Origin: Castor canadensis
Taxonomy: Eukaryota; Chordata; Mammalia; Rodentia; Castoridae
Reading direction: 5' to 3'
Length of the DNA stretch: 64,000 nt
Assembly (NCBI RefSeq): GCF_047511655.1
Contig: NC_133398.1
Location: 38,259,638-38,323,637 of the forward strand
The number at the start of each line of letters is the position of its first letter. Position 1 is the stretch's first letter. Made by a program: the position numbers and the translations under genes. Shown here piece by piece: positions 24,990 to 35,705 of this stretch. Below the pieces are notes generated by a model that had not been told where the DNA came from, searched no databases, and saw only the letters and a program-made list of their open reading frames with translations.

Positions 24990-25562
24990 TTTTTGTAGGG
25001 GGAAAGGGAGTGACAGGGTTTTGCTAAGTAGCCCATACTGGCCTCCAACTCTCCATCCTTCCTCAGTTTCTCCAGTGCCCTGGCATTATAGGTATGACCA
25101 CCATGACAGCCTTAAAGTTTATTTATCTGTTTATTTACTAATTTATTTTGGCAGCACTGGGGCTTGCTAGGCGGATGCTCTTACTGCTTGAGCCACACCA
25201 CCATCCCTTTTTTGTGATGGATTTTTTGATAGGGTCTCTCAAACTATTTGCCTAGGGCTGGTTTAAGGTTTATTATTTTTTTTTAATAAATCAAATAATT
25301 TACCCAAATCCATATAATCAGTAAATATCCAAAGTTCAGAGACCAATCCAGATTGCTTCCAACACTGAGGGTTTTTTTGTGGTACTGGGGCTTGAACTCA
25401 GGGCTTTCACCTTGAGCCACTCTGCCAGCCCTTTTTGTGATGTGTGTTTTCAAGATAGGGTCTCGAGTACTATTTGCCCAGGCTGGCTTTGAACCACGAT
25501 ATTCCTAATCTCTGCCTCCTGAGTAGCTAGGATTACAGGCATGAGCCACCAGCGCCCCGCCC
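24990..25562 (-). mobile_element. SINE cluster
   Basis: B1-like 24990-25112; dimer fragment 25130-25270; short-variant dimer 25370-25562 (tRNA half reads CTCAGGGCTTTCACCTTGAG). Confidence 0.7.
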
Positions 25563-25865
25563 AAACACTGAGTTTTTTTCACTACACAAAACCCTTCCAA
25601 CTTTATTTAGGATTATATAGGTATATTTATCACTGTCTAAATAAAAGGCAGAAAAATTCATTTTTTTCTTTTTTCTTTTTTTTTTTTTTTTGCACTTAGC
25701 ACATCATTGGCGTTGACTAGACTAGTTTAAGTTAACTACTCACATAGCCTAAAGAATCACAAGTCTTCCAAAACTTAATTTGGTCTGACCAATTGCGTCT
25801 GCTTTTAAGAAAGGCCCCAGATTGGCTCTGAGTCCAAATTTACTTGTTCGGCAAGTGTCCCTGTA

Positions 25866-25879
25866 CTGCCCTCTGCCGG
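25866..25879 (-). promoter_or_regulatory. CTCF-like motif, minus orientation
   Basis: The minus strand reads CCGGCAGAGGGCAG, 13 of 14 matches to CCASYAGRKGGCRS. It lies in unique sequence about 0.6 kb before the ATOSB CpG island and points toward the plus-oriented motif at 23009. Confidence 0.5.
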
Positions 25880-26299
25880 TATCTGGGAAGCAACGCCCTC
25901 CCTTGCTTGCATCTCCTTGTGGGAAGGCTGGAGAGGACTCAAAAACTAAATTCCAGAACGTGTAACTGTTAAATAGTTCAACTTCAGCCTCCTTAATCCT
26001 GTATCAATTCTTATATTCGTAAGAGTCACAGATCTCCTCTCTGACCCACCTCAGCAGGAACAGATATGACTCTTGTTGCCCATTCCAGACCCCACAGCAC
26101 AACGTAGGCTTCAGAAATCGCCCAATCCCACAAACTTGAAAACCCACTACCCAGATTCGCCCGTCTTCACAAACCTCTGAAACGCCTTAAACTACCTTGC
26201 AAATCCTACAGATCTTCCCTATTAGGGCAAATGCACTTGCTAACCCAGGCATCCCTACAAATTCTGCAGGCAGCTCACACCAGCATGAAAACCTCGAAA

Positions 26300-26432
26300 A
26301 ACCATACGTGTAATTCCAGCACTTGGGAGGCGGGAGGGAGAAGAATAGCGAGTTGGAGGTCAGCCTGGGCCACATAGCGAGACTTTGTCTCCAAAAAAAT
26401 AAAAAGAAAAAAAGAAAAGAAAGAAAAGAAAA
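26300..26432 (+). mobile_element. B1 SINE at the edge of the ATOSB CpG island
   Basis: CATACGTGTAATTCCAGCAC to GAGACTTTGTCTCC with a long A/AAAG-rich tail; the CpG island starts about 50 bp later. Confidence 0.75.
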
Positions 26433-26479
26433 AAAAATCTGAAAAGGGGCTGAAGACGGTCTCTGAAAAATCAGGCTTG

Positions 26480-27180
26480 CGCTTTGGGCCGGACTCCCCG
26501 CTTCTTACCCCAGACCGGATCTGGTCAGTTTGGGCTAGCGGCCAGTCCAGCAAGGCCCGCCCTTCTGAACCTGTCATCACAGAAGCCGCACGTGGCCGGG
26601 GTGGGACCTCAGGTGACCTGCTGCCATCACTGTGTCTCCTCCGTCATCCATTGGGGGCCGCCGCCACCAATCAGCCAGCAGATCCAGCCCGGAGCGTGTG
26701 TGCCTGGGTGGGTGAGGCCTATAGGAGAAGGGGCGGGGGGGGTGGGAAGGAGGGGAAGCCTCTGAGATGGGAGGGGGTTCGTGGTGGAAGGGATCTGGCC
26801 AGGGTTCCGCCAGGCTGGAATCTGAGGGGGAGGGAATGAGGGGTGGGACCTAGGAAAAACCGAGGACCCTGGGGAAATGCAAAGAAGACTAAAGAGGCGG
26901 AGTCTTATGGGCGTGGCTTGGGCTGCAGGGGAGGAGCCTGAGGGATTAAAGAAACGAGGAAAGAGGACAAGCCTGGGGAAGGTGGACTGGGACAAGGGAG
27001 AGGGTGGGCCGGGGCGTTGCGGGGGCGGGGCTCATACTAAAGGGGAGAGGTTTTCAGGCCCAGGCTGCAGCTAGGGCTGCTCAGTCACTGCCCCAATCCA
27101 CTACCTCCTCAAGTGCAACGGGACCCACGGAACTGCAGGTGTGGGGCGGGGTGCGCGTGGAAGAAGGAACAAGGACAAGG
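26480..27180 (+). promoter_or_regulatory. ATOSB: CpG island, probable main ATOSB promoter and first exon
   Basis: A GC- and CpG-rich block between AT-rich flanks. It carries an inverted CCAAT box (ATTGG at 26650-26654) and a direct one (CCAAT at 26667-26671, within ACCAATCAGC), the spacing and context of NF-Y sites. A G-run block at 26730-26756 could form a G-quadruplex. A plausible splice donor (CAG/GTGTGG) follows 27138. The distance to the ATOSB coding exon, about 8.6 kb, is close to that in the human gene as I recall it. The transcription start and exon limits are inferred. Confidence 0.6.
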
Positions 27181-28869
27181 GTGCGCTTGGACAGGCATGG
27201 GGAGGTGGGAAGCGCCGTTAGGGAAGAAGAGAATCTGTACTCTGCTGTGGAAGGGGGGATAGGAGTTGCGGGGGCAGTTAGGAGCTCAATGCAAGGAGGT
27301 GCATTCTCTGGGAGCCCTTGTGGGGGAAGGGCGGGAGCGCTTTGTGGATATGGGAGGTACCATGCTAGGGGGCGGGGTCGCTGTCTGATGTGGAGGGTTT
27401 GAGGGGGAGGGGATTTGGAGGCACTTCGGAGAAAGGGGGACCTTGTGAAGAAGGGCTGATGATCTAGTGTGTGGAAAGGGTTAGAGGGGCTGTGTAGAGG
27501 AAGAGGGAGTGGGCGGTAGTCATTGTGTGAACGGCAGGGATTGCAGGCACCAGTTGAGGGGTAACCTCCATTACTTTGACTAACTGTCTAGGGCATTATG
27601 TAGAGATTCCAGGAAAACATTTGTGCTCTGTGTTCTAGGAGTGAGGTACTGGAATTACTGGGGTGAAGCCAGGAGTGTAGTGCTCCTGACTGCTCAGCTT
27701 ACCTTCCAGCCTAGGTACTCAGCAATCAGGCCCTGCTTGCACCAGGGCTTATTTGTATATTTCCTTAGTCTACTTTGGATCTGTCTGGCTGAAATGGGGG
27801 TTTCTCCCCCTAACTGGTTTCCCTGGGAAACCCTTGACATTGGGTTCCTGTCAACCCCCCAACCTAGTTCCTGTTCCTCCCAGAAGTCTGCCTTGGTCTC
27901 TGTCTCACCTCCCCCACTTTGCCCTGCCCTTATGCTCTGGGTGTGCTCATTTCCCACTTCCTTCCTCACCCTGGGGCCTGGCCTGGTTCTTGTCTGTCTA
28001 GGATCTATGCCCTGCCTTGGACTTTGTACTCATTGGTCAGAGACCCTGGTAACCAGCCGCAGTGCTCAGATCCCACCGCCCTACTACCACCAGTTCTCTG
28101 CCAACAGACTTTCAAGTGACTAGTTGCCACGTTTTACTACTTATTTTCTCCACCCTTATCCCTTCCCTGGGTGGGGAGTGCTAGGGCCCTTATAAATTTG
28201 TGGGGTTCTCTGGATGGGGAGTAGTGGTAAAAAGTATTGAGGGTCTTTTATGCATGTTTGGAGAGGTGGGCTGCTATTTTAAGCAGAACCTGAGCAGGGA
28301 TGTGAAGTTCAATCTCAGGTAGTTCTGATGAGAGAGGACCTAGTCCCGTTGGGGGCTCCTGTGGCTCCTTGAAGGGACTTGATGTAGTGCCAGAGTTTTT
28401 TTTTCTTTGCCTCTGGGCTGGCTGGGAGAGGGTGGGAAAGGCCTGCTTTCCACACCGTGACTGAATGAGTGTCACAGTGTTGCCGAAAGGGGCCCCAAGC
28501 CTCACATAGCCACCCAGTAGCTTAGAGACTGGCTGGGGAGAGAAGGGGGTGCTGTGGCCAGACAAAGCCCTGGGGTAGGGTGGGGTAAAGGAGGGCAGGC
28601 TGAAGCCTTTTGAGGAGGAGCTGATTGCTATGGCAACACTGCTTCCCAGCCTGTCTCTCAGAGAGGGCGGGCCTAGGGCAGACTCACTCTAGCTACCTCA
28701 GGACTGGGGCATTTTGTGTGAGTGGGTGGGGCATGAGAGAAAGGGCATCCATTTGCTGTGTGAAGTCTTTCTACTTTGGTTTAGGCAGAAGGACATTTGG
28801 ATGCTTGAGTCCATCCTCTGAAATTGGATATGAATTCACACCAGCCATTAGAATTAAAGACCAGAGTCA

Positions 28870-28990
28870 TAGGGCCCTCAGTGGTCATGGTTTATAAAGA
28901 GCCTCTCATTTTACAGATTTGGAAACTTGTGGTCAAAGAAACTGATTTCCCAGGTCTCATGATGAAATAGCAGGCGCGAAGATCCAGATC
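28870..28990 (-). repeat. MIR fragment
   Basis: TTTTACAGATTTGGAAACTT followed by AAAGAAACTGATTTCCCAGG resembles the antisense MIR core. An ancient repeat-like segment (TTGAGTGCCTATCATATGCC) follows at 29050-29110. Confidence 0.55.
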
Positions 28991-29236
28991 TCTGGATTGC
29001 CCTTCACAACCACAGGACAACCACAGGACCCATTGTTTTCATCACCAAAGTTTGTTGAGTGCCTATCATATGCCAGGCTCTGAGTAAAACCAAGTTGCAC
29101 TCTCATGGAGCTTCCATTCTAATAAGAAAAGAAAGATACTGATACTGTATGCAAGTTTGTGAGAAGGCAGGGCCAGTGAGTCAGCTGATGATAACTATTA
29201 TATATTAAAAAAACAAACAAACAAACAAAAAATAGC

Positions 29237-30230
29237 AGTCAGGCACCTGTGGATCATACCTGTAATCCTAACTAGGAGGCAGAGATCAGGAGGATCATGG
29301 TTTGAAGCCAGCCTGGGCAAACAGTTTAAGAGGCCCTATCTTGAAAAAAAACCCATCACAAAAAAGGGCTGGTGGAGTGGCTTAAGTGATAAAGTACATG
29401 CCTGGCAAGTATGACGCCCTGAGTTCCATCCCTAGTCTCCAAGAAAAAAAAAAAAAAAAGGTGCCTGTGGTTCATGCCTGTAATACTTGGGAGGCTGAGA
29501 TCTGGAGGTTCAAGGTTTCAGGCCAGCCTGGGGGAAAAAAGATTTCAGTTTTTGGTTTTTTTTGCTGGGATTAGGATTTGAATTCAGAGCTTGATGTTTG
29601 CAAAGCAGGCACTTGACACCTTGAGCCACACCTCCAGCCTGTTTTTCTCTGGTTATTTTGGAGTTGGGGGTCTCACGAACTATTTATCCAGGCTGACCTT
29701 GAACTGTGATACTTCCAATCTCAGCCTTCCAGGTAGCTGGGATTACAGGTTGAGCCACTAGCATTCCGGCTTTGGGGAGAAAAGTTTGAGACCTCATTTC
29801 CACAGAAAAAAGCTGGTCATCAGAAGGATCATAGTCTAGGCTGGTCTGGGCAAAAAGAAAGACCTTATCTTTAAAACAAGGAGAGCATAAAGGACTGGAG
29901 GTGTGGTTCAAGCACTAGAGCACCTGCTTGCAAGTGGGAAGCCCTGAGTTCAAACTCCAGTGCCTTAAATAAATAAATAAAGGTAGTTGGACATACTGGA
30001 ACGTGTGTAATTCCAGTGCTCAAGAAACTGAGGAAGAGACTAGCCTGGGCTACATAGTGAGACTCTTTCAAAAAAAAAAAAAAATCCAAAAAAAGAGGCA
30101 AGATAAGAATTCGGGGCAGGTAGTAAGGGTTGGGCCTGGTGGTGCATACCTGTAATCCCAGCAGGAGGAGCAAAGTTTGAGGCCAGCCTGTGCTATGTGG
30201 TGAGACCCTGTCTCAAATAAATAAAGACCT
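29237..30230. mobile_element. SINE cluster with nested insertion
   Basis: Dimer (+) 29237-29458; a 7SL half (+) from 29459 cut by a minus dimer (about 29550-29770); tRNA half (+) 29890-29970; B1-like 29990-30085 and 30130-30225 (+). Confidence 0.7.
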
Positions 30231-31091
30231 CTTGATTGTACCATGCATCTTTTCCAGAGCACACTGAAGCCACACTGAGGTTTGGACCATCTTTGATGCT
30301 TCCACCTTTACTATTGCCTCCTGACCTTTGTAAAAAACTAAGGCCTGGGTCTATGGTAATGGCAATACAATAAAACAAGGTGGGATTGCTAAATTATTCT
30401 TTTCCTATAGTTTTCTGTGTCTCTACCTATCTTCCTAATAAGCTTTACCAAGGCAAATAGGTTCTTATATTGATACTCTGCAATTTTGTTTAGGGTGTTG
30501 AGAATTTCCTTAGCATTAGGGAATCAGCAAAGAAATCTGTCCAAAACAACTGGGTTCTTTTTCAGAGTTCTCACCACCCATCATCTGAGGTAAGGAGAAG
30601 GAAGCCTAGAACTATTACTTGCTTGTCTCTCCTAACTGTAGGGCACAAAGAGGAAGTAGGGGGAGGGGAGCTTCTTTTTTTGAGTGACAGCCCTGGGGGG
30701 CTGGCAATGTAAGCAAGGCTGAAACCTGGACTGATATGACCTCTCAACTATGGAAAAATGGTCTTTACTTCTTTTGCTTCTGATGTTTGTCTCCTGCTTC
30801 TGTGAATGATGGAGAGAAAAAGTCTGACCTTCTGACTTGCCAACAACCTGTCTGACTTGCTGACAAGTTCAGAGGACAGTAGTTGTAGCTATCTGTCCAT
30901 TTTCTTAGGTTGTCTCTAGAGCATCTGCTCTAAAAAGTGTCTTTGAAAAGGAAAGAAAGAAAAGTGTCTATGCATGCCCAATCATTGCAGAGACTTCTAT
31001 CTTGGTCATTCAAAGAATAAGGTGACAAAAGTTGGGGATGCTGATTCTGCTGTCACTTGTTTGGCTGGATCTGGGATGGGCCTGGGCCCAG

Positions 31092-31135
31092 TGACTCAGG
31101 AGGAGGGCGGAGAGTTTCAAGGGAGATGTGAGTCA
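31092..31135. promoter_or_regulatory. Pair of AP-1-type motifs
   Basis: TGACTCA at 31092-31098 and TGAGTCA at 31129-31135 lie 37 bp apart, about 430 bp upstream of the TATA box at 31561. Further TGAGTCA copies occur at 31978-31984 and 32984-32990. Exact 7-bp matches to the AP-1 consensus clustered in 2 kb suggest an enhancer, though such short motifs also occur by chance. Confidence 0.4.
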
Positions 31136-31560
31136 TGAGGTTGAGTTCCATCTCTGCCCCCACTGTAGGCAGAAGCCCTCCTATCCCACTTCCTTAGTAT
31201 TCCTTGAATAGAGGCCTGTGAGTAAAAAGAGTTATATCACAAGGGATAGGGTAGCCTGGTCTCAGAATAGGGGGTCAGAGCTACAAAGAATAATGCCTGA
31301 GTCCCTGAAATTAAAATGAATCTCTATCTCAGGAGCCTTGGGATCCTTCTAACAAAGACAAAAGAACATCAGTTAGCTGTAAGAAAAAGACGGATACCAT
31401 TTCTCAGTATGAACGAAGATAGGGTACCACTTTAGATCTTTATCTTCTGCTCCCACATGAAGGAAGCCTCCTAGGTTCCAACAGCCCTCTAGCTAGGAGC
31501 TCTGGCTTGGAATGTAGGGAGGAGATGAATAGGCATGGGGATAGTTGGGGTTGGGTCTAG

Positions 31561-31569
31561 TATAAAAAG
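31561..31569 (+). promoter_or_regulatory. ATOSB: TATA box of a putative internal ATOSB promoter
   Basis: TATAAAAAG, a canonical TATA box, would place a start near 31590. The 700 bp that follow become very GC-rich and include two good splice donors: G/GTGAGT after 32267 and AAG/GTGAGT after 32420. Together these suggest an alternative leader exon of ATOSB that splices to the exon at 35248. No transcript evidence is available here. Confidence 0.5.
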
Positions 31570-31779
31570 AGCAGTCCGACTTCCTGTCTGTGAAAGCCCT
31601 GGGGCTTCCTAGTGACCTGCCTTGGAACAGGAAAGGTGGCGGAGGGAGGTTGAGAAGTGGGAGGCTTAACGCCTTTGAAGGGGTTAAATGGCAAGGCAGA
31701 GAGTTGCTTTGGACTGGCAGATGAGGGGTTAAGGAGATGGGAGGAGCGATATTGGGTAGGCCTGCCCCCTTATGGACCA

Positions 31780-32420
31780 GTAGAAGTGCTCCTTTTGGAG
31801 GGGGCGTGGCTCACACTTGCGGTCACGGAGAGGCTGGCCTCCTCTAAGCCAATGAGCATGGTTATTGCCCAGGGAGGGTGTGGTCTTAGGGGGGCGTGGC
31901 GGTCGTGGTTGCCGCTGCGGGGGTGGTGGGGCGTTGGGCGGGGCGGGCGGCCCCATCAGCTGGTAGGAAATGGCCTGTGAGTCAGAGGGGCAGCGGAGTC
32001 TGCGGCACCGAGCCTGGGCGGCCCCGGGGAGGGACCGTCGCGGGGAGGGGCGCAGCAAAGGCTGGGGGGCTGCAGGCGCCAGGGCCCGCTAGTGTTGCAC
32101 TTCTGAACAGAGAAGAACCTAGCAGAGCAGGGCTCTCAGCCTGAGCCACCCTTTGTCTGGGTTGGGGGCCCGTGACAGGAAGGATCAGGGATCCGAGGGG
32201 AGGGACCGGGAAGGGACGGAAAGGCCCGGAGCAGCGGCCACCGCAGCGGAGCCAATTTGGGAGCGGGGTGAGTGTGTACTAGGGGGAAAGAGCAGATCTC
32301 CGAAGCCCCGGTAGGGTATGGGGCCTGTCCCAAGCTGTGAAGAAGAAAGGAGTGAGAAAGAACCTGGGAGGCTAAGCAGGGGGTGGGGGATCGTCCAGAA
32401 CAAGGAGTCCAGGAGCCAAG
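31780..32420 (+). promoter_or_regulatory. ATOSB: GC-rich block with two candidate leader-exon donors
   Basis: A second CpG-rich block within the ATOSB upstream region, with GC boxes, an AP-1 motif at 31978-31984 and candidate donors at 32267/32268 and 32420/32421. It probably holds an alternative ATOSB first exon or a promoter-associated transcript. No coding frame is convincing. Confidence 0.5.
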
Positions 32421-32812
32421 GTGAGTCTACCGGGCTTATTTTGGAGTAGTTCCTGAAGTCTGCTTCCTCTTCATTGAGGGCGAAGGGCTCTAGGATATGC
32501 GCCTTCAAAAGAGTTGACGGAGAGCAGAGGCTGACATTACCCACAGTGGTGGTCTGTGGAAACAGCCATCCTAGCATGTGTGGACATGTATGGGGACAAA
32601 ATGTAGAGCATCTAGCAGTACTGTCTGCACAAGATGAGGGTGGAAAGCACATGGATAGGAATTTTCCTTCCTTTAACCCTCTTTGGTCGTGGTAGAAATC
32701 GGTATCTTTAATACTGAGGGGTAGGGAAGAATGAGTCTGGGACCTCTACCTATACAAACACCCACTTCTCCCACCTACCAGGCCTAGAGTAGCTGAGGGT
32801 AGACTCCATGGT

Positions 32813-32870
32813 ATTCTGGGACTTGTTGTTTTTGCTGGCCTTGCTCCCTTAGCATGTTGGGAACTGTAGT
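32813..32870 (+). promoter_or_regulatory. Two tandem ZNF143/SBS-type motifs
   Basis: GCATGTTGGGAACTGTAGT at 32852-32870 closely matches the SBS element bound by ZNF143 (reverse form of ACTACAATTCCCAGMATGC). A second, weaker copy, ATTCTGGGACTTGTTGTT, sits in the same orientation at 32813-32830. SBS elements are mostly found in promoters and at chromatin-loop anchors. Confidence 0.5.
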
Positions 32871-33506
32871 CCTTGCCAGCCACAGCCTGGCACAGCTGTT
32901 TGATGCCAGCTGCCCACCCCCTGCACAGAGGGTGAGGTTGGCCTATCCTGCCCTGCCACCCCCACCCCCACAGTCCTGCCCCGTGAGTCAGCTTGAAGCC
33001 ACGGTCTAAAGCCAGACTGGCTGGGTGGCAGAGGAGTGTTTCTTAGAGCCTCTTATTGACAGGGCAGGAACTGAGGACTCTGGGGTAATGAGCAGATGCC
33101 AGGCATGCCGGGGTCAAGGAGGGCATCATGTCATCACCTGGATTCCCCAGGACGGGCTCAAGAGGGCAACTGGGATGACCTGGAAATGGTGGTGCAAAGA
33201 AAAGTCCCTTCCTGAACCTGCATGGCTTAGGTGGAGGAAAGGAGGAGCAGAGAGAGTACTGGTTGTACCCTCTGACAACATTGTCATTGGTGTTCCCTTT
33301 CCAGCCCACCCCACTCACTGCAAGGGACCAGAATTTTTAGAGAATTTCAATTCTAATGAGCACTTCATGAACCTGGGAGTGTGTAGTGTGGGAGTAATTG
33401 GTGCAGGAGAGCTTTGCAGTCCCCTTTCTCTGTGCCTTCCACCCCCACATATTCTTGATCATTCTCCCTGTACAATTAGTCTCTCTGCTTCTTTCATCTG
33501 AGAAGG

Positions 33507-33995
33507 TTTTTTTTTTGGGGGGGAGACAAGGATTTGAACTCAGGGTTTGGTGCTTGCAAAGCAGGCACTCTACTGCTTGAGCCACACCTCCAATCCTTTT
33601 GGTTGTAGTTATTTTGAACTATTTGCCTGCATTGACTTCAAACTGAAATCCTCCTGATCTCAGCCTTCCAAGTAGCTAGTATTACAGGTGTGAGCCACCA
33701 ACATCCCTCTATCATCCAGGAGTTTTTATGTGGCCCCTCAGGACTGCTGCCCAAATCTCTAGGGCTTTCATTTTACTTTTTTTGATGGTACTGGGGTTTG
33801 AACTCAGGGTCTCATGCTGCTAGGCAGGTACTCTACCACTTGAGCTACTCCACCAGCCCTTTTTGTGTTGGGTATTTTTGAGATAGGGTCTCTCAAACTA
33901 TTTGTCTGGGCTGGCCTCTAATCGAAATCCTCCTCATCTCTGCCTCCTGACTAGCTAGGATTACATGCATGAGCCATCCTCACCTGGTCTCATTT
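33507..33995 (-). mobile_element. Two dimeric SINEs
   Basis: Dimers 33507-33715 and 33775-33995 in an ATOSB upstream intron. Confidence 0.75.
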
Positions 33996-35247
33996 TACTT
34001 TTTTTTGAGTCCTGCTGTGTCCTTTCTCCTATGCTTGGAGTTGGACAGAGGAGTTGCACAAACCTGTCCTCAGGAATCTGTGGTGAGGAGTGAACAGAAC
34101 TGCTACTGGGTTACCGGAGGTAGTGACACTGCCAATACGTGAGGTCTCAGAGGAGGGGAGAGATGTTTTGGTCTGGGGTGAAGAGCAGACTTTCTAGAGG
34201 GGATGGGCTTTAGGCTAGCAAGGAAAAAGAGTAGGACTTGGTAGGCATACAAAGGGCATTACCTGAAGGGGAAAGGACACTGGGTTTTGTTTGTTTGTTT
34301 CCCAGTGTAGCTTCCAACTCACTATCTTCAAGTGTGTATCACCTTGCCCATCTGAAGGGCATTATGGATGGCAGGCAGCACAGGTTACTGCCCAAAGGAG
34401 AAGGCAGACCCTGGGGGCAACTGATCTTCAATTTGACAATCTCCTCATGCTAGTATTGGTTCTGAGGGGCACAGAACATGAAGTTCATTTTGTGCCCTGG
34501 CCAAAAAAAAAGCAGTGGTTTGGGTTTTGTGAGTGTTGTTCGTAAACTGGGGGAGGGACATGAAGTGATAGTCTAGTTGCTTCTAGTTGACTGCCTGCTG
34601 CTGCCTTATCTCCAGTTTGCAGAGCCTGGGGAGAGGGGTGGGTTCTGGAAAGTGCCTTCTGGCAGTGTCCCCTCCCCCTCCCACTACTTGTTTTTGGTTG
34701 GATTTGTTGTCTCATTAGACAGATTGCTGGGGGCAATTGGGTGTTCAAGGTTAAAGGGCTGTCTTTGAGCTGACCTGAGGTTTGTACCTCTGAGGAGTAT
34801 GTGATGGGGTGTGACTGTTTGCCAGACCTCTGCCCTTAGCATTCTGGGATGGCACTTATCCCTTTGGAGATAGATATATTGAAAGAAGTTGTGCAACTCA
34901 GTGACCTCGAGTAAGAGAGCTGAATTATTGCCCTAGCAACCTGCTTGTTGGCATGGTCTCTTGGATCTTGAGTGTCTCATTCCCCCTTTTTCAGGGCATG
35001 TCCTCAAGATAGTAGCCCTGACAAGTCACTTCTCACATCCTTATTACATTGAGCCAACAGAATTGCCTCTCTGTGATTCCTCAGGTTGCCCAACTCTATC
35101 ACCTACTCCCTGGATCCTCAGCTTGCCCCTTCTGTTTCTGAACACACATGACATGGGAGGAGGATGTCCTGGAATACTTATTAGCCCACAGTCAGAGAGA
35201 CCTTACCTGGCTCCAGGGATCCTGGCTTATGTCTATTCTCTCCTCAG

Positions 35248-35391
35248 GGTCCAGCTAAGCCGAGGAGCTGCACGGAATGGTGGCAGTCACCTTGCCAGTG
35301 CAGCAGGCATGGACCAGACTGCAAGTTAGGGGATCAAGGCATCAGTCAGGAAAAGGAGACACACGGCTAGGCTTGAGGCCTTTTCATCGGG
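35248..35391 (+). other. ATOSB: ATOSB 5' UTR exon
   Basis: A 144-nt block bounded by a pyrimidine-rich acceptor (CTCTCCTCAG, ending 35247) and a consensus donor (GTAAGT from 35392). It splices naturally to the coding exon at 35630. It carries two upstream ATGs in good context (35277 and 35309) and an in-frame stop at 35327-35329, so the main protein cannot begin here. Confidence 0.65.
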
Positions 35392-35664
35392 GTAAGTGCC
35401 AGGAAGAGGAAGGGGGTAGCAGGGCCAGTAAGAAGCCTGAGCTAAATATGTCATGCTCTCAGGAGTTCTGAGAATAGCCTCTATGTTCCATTAATCCATC
35501 AGGGATTTGGAAACCTTCACTCCCAAGAACCTGTCTAGGTCACTTCTTCAGGCTAGGGGAGGATCTAAAACTCAGCTGGAAGGAAGAATACTCATTGATA
35601 CCCCTGACCACCTTCTCTTCTCTTCACAGATGTCCCCAGGCCCCCCAGCCCAGGCCCAATATAA
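35277..35664 (+). other. Upstream ORF of ATOSB, 49 codons across a splice
   Basis: The ATG at 35277 has G at -3 and G at +4, a strong context. The frame runs to the exon end at 35391, continues at 35630 and stops at TAA 35662-35664. It ends before the ATOSB start at 35706. It exists only in transcripts that use the 35248-35391 exon. No known domain. Confidence 0.5.
35309..35329 (+). other. Upstream ORF of ATOSB, MDQTAS
   Basis: A six-codon ORF in the 5' UTR exon; its ATG has G at -3 and G at +4. It is in the same spliced frame as the main ORF and ends at TAG 35327-35329, so it also sets the upstream limit of the ATOSB frame. Confidence 0.5.
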
Positions 35665-35689
35665 AGGCCGTGTGGGGGGGCCCCCCTAA
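35630..35689 (+). other. Upstream ORF of ATOSB, 19 codons
   Basis: The ATG is the first three bases of the coding exon, with GGG before it after splicing, so G at -3. It encodes MSPGPPAQAQYKGRVGGPP and stops at TAA 35687-35689, 16 nt before the main ATG. Because it depends only on the coding exon, it should be present in every transcript using the acceptor at 35629. Confidence 0.6.
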
Positions 35690-35701
35690 CCCAAGGGGGG
35701 G
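35674..35701 (+). promoter_or_regulatory. G7-C6-loop-G7 hairpin before the ATOSB start
   Basis: Seven G (35674-35680), six C (35681-35686), the loop TAACCCAA (35687-35694) and seven G (35695-35701). The C run can pair with either G run. The downstream hairpin would end about 4 nt before the ATG at 35706, and the stop of the 19-codon upstream ORF lies in its loop. Confidence 0.5.
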
Positions 35702-35705
35702 CTTC

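Larger units (their letters stand above)
27139..35247 (+). other. ATOSB: ATOSB upstream introns (non-coding)
   Basis: This stretch lies between the CpG-island exon and the last leader exon. 27.2-28.9 kb is mostly unique sequence; the longest open frame, 166 aa at 27623-28123, has no domain and looks like chance. 28.9-30.2 kb is repeats. 30.2-31.5 kb and 32.9-33.5 kb are unique. Two SINEs occupy 33.5-34.0 kb and the rest is unique. An internal promoter lies at 31.5-32.4 kb. Confidence 0.55.

Noticed and set aside
27623-28123. 166-aa open frame in an ATOSB upstream intron
   Set aside because: No recognisable domain, and two other frames are also open nearby; chance is more likely.
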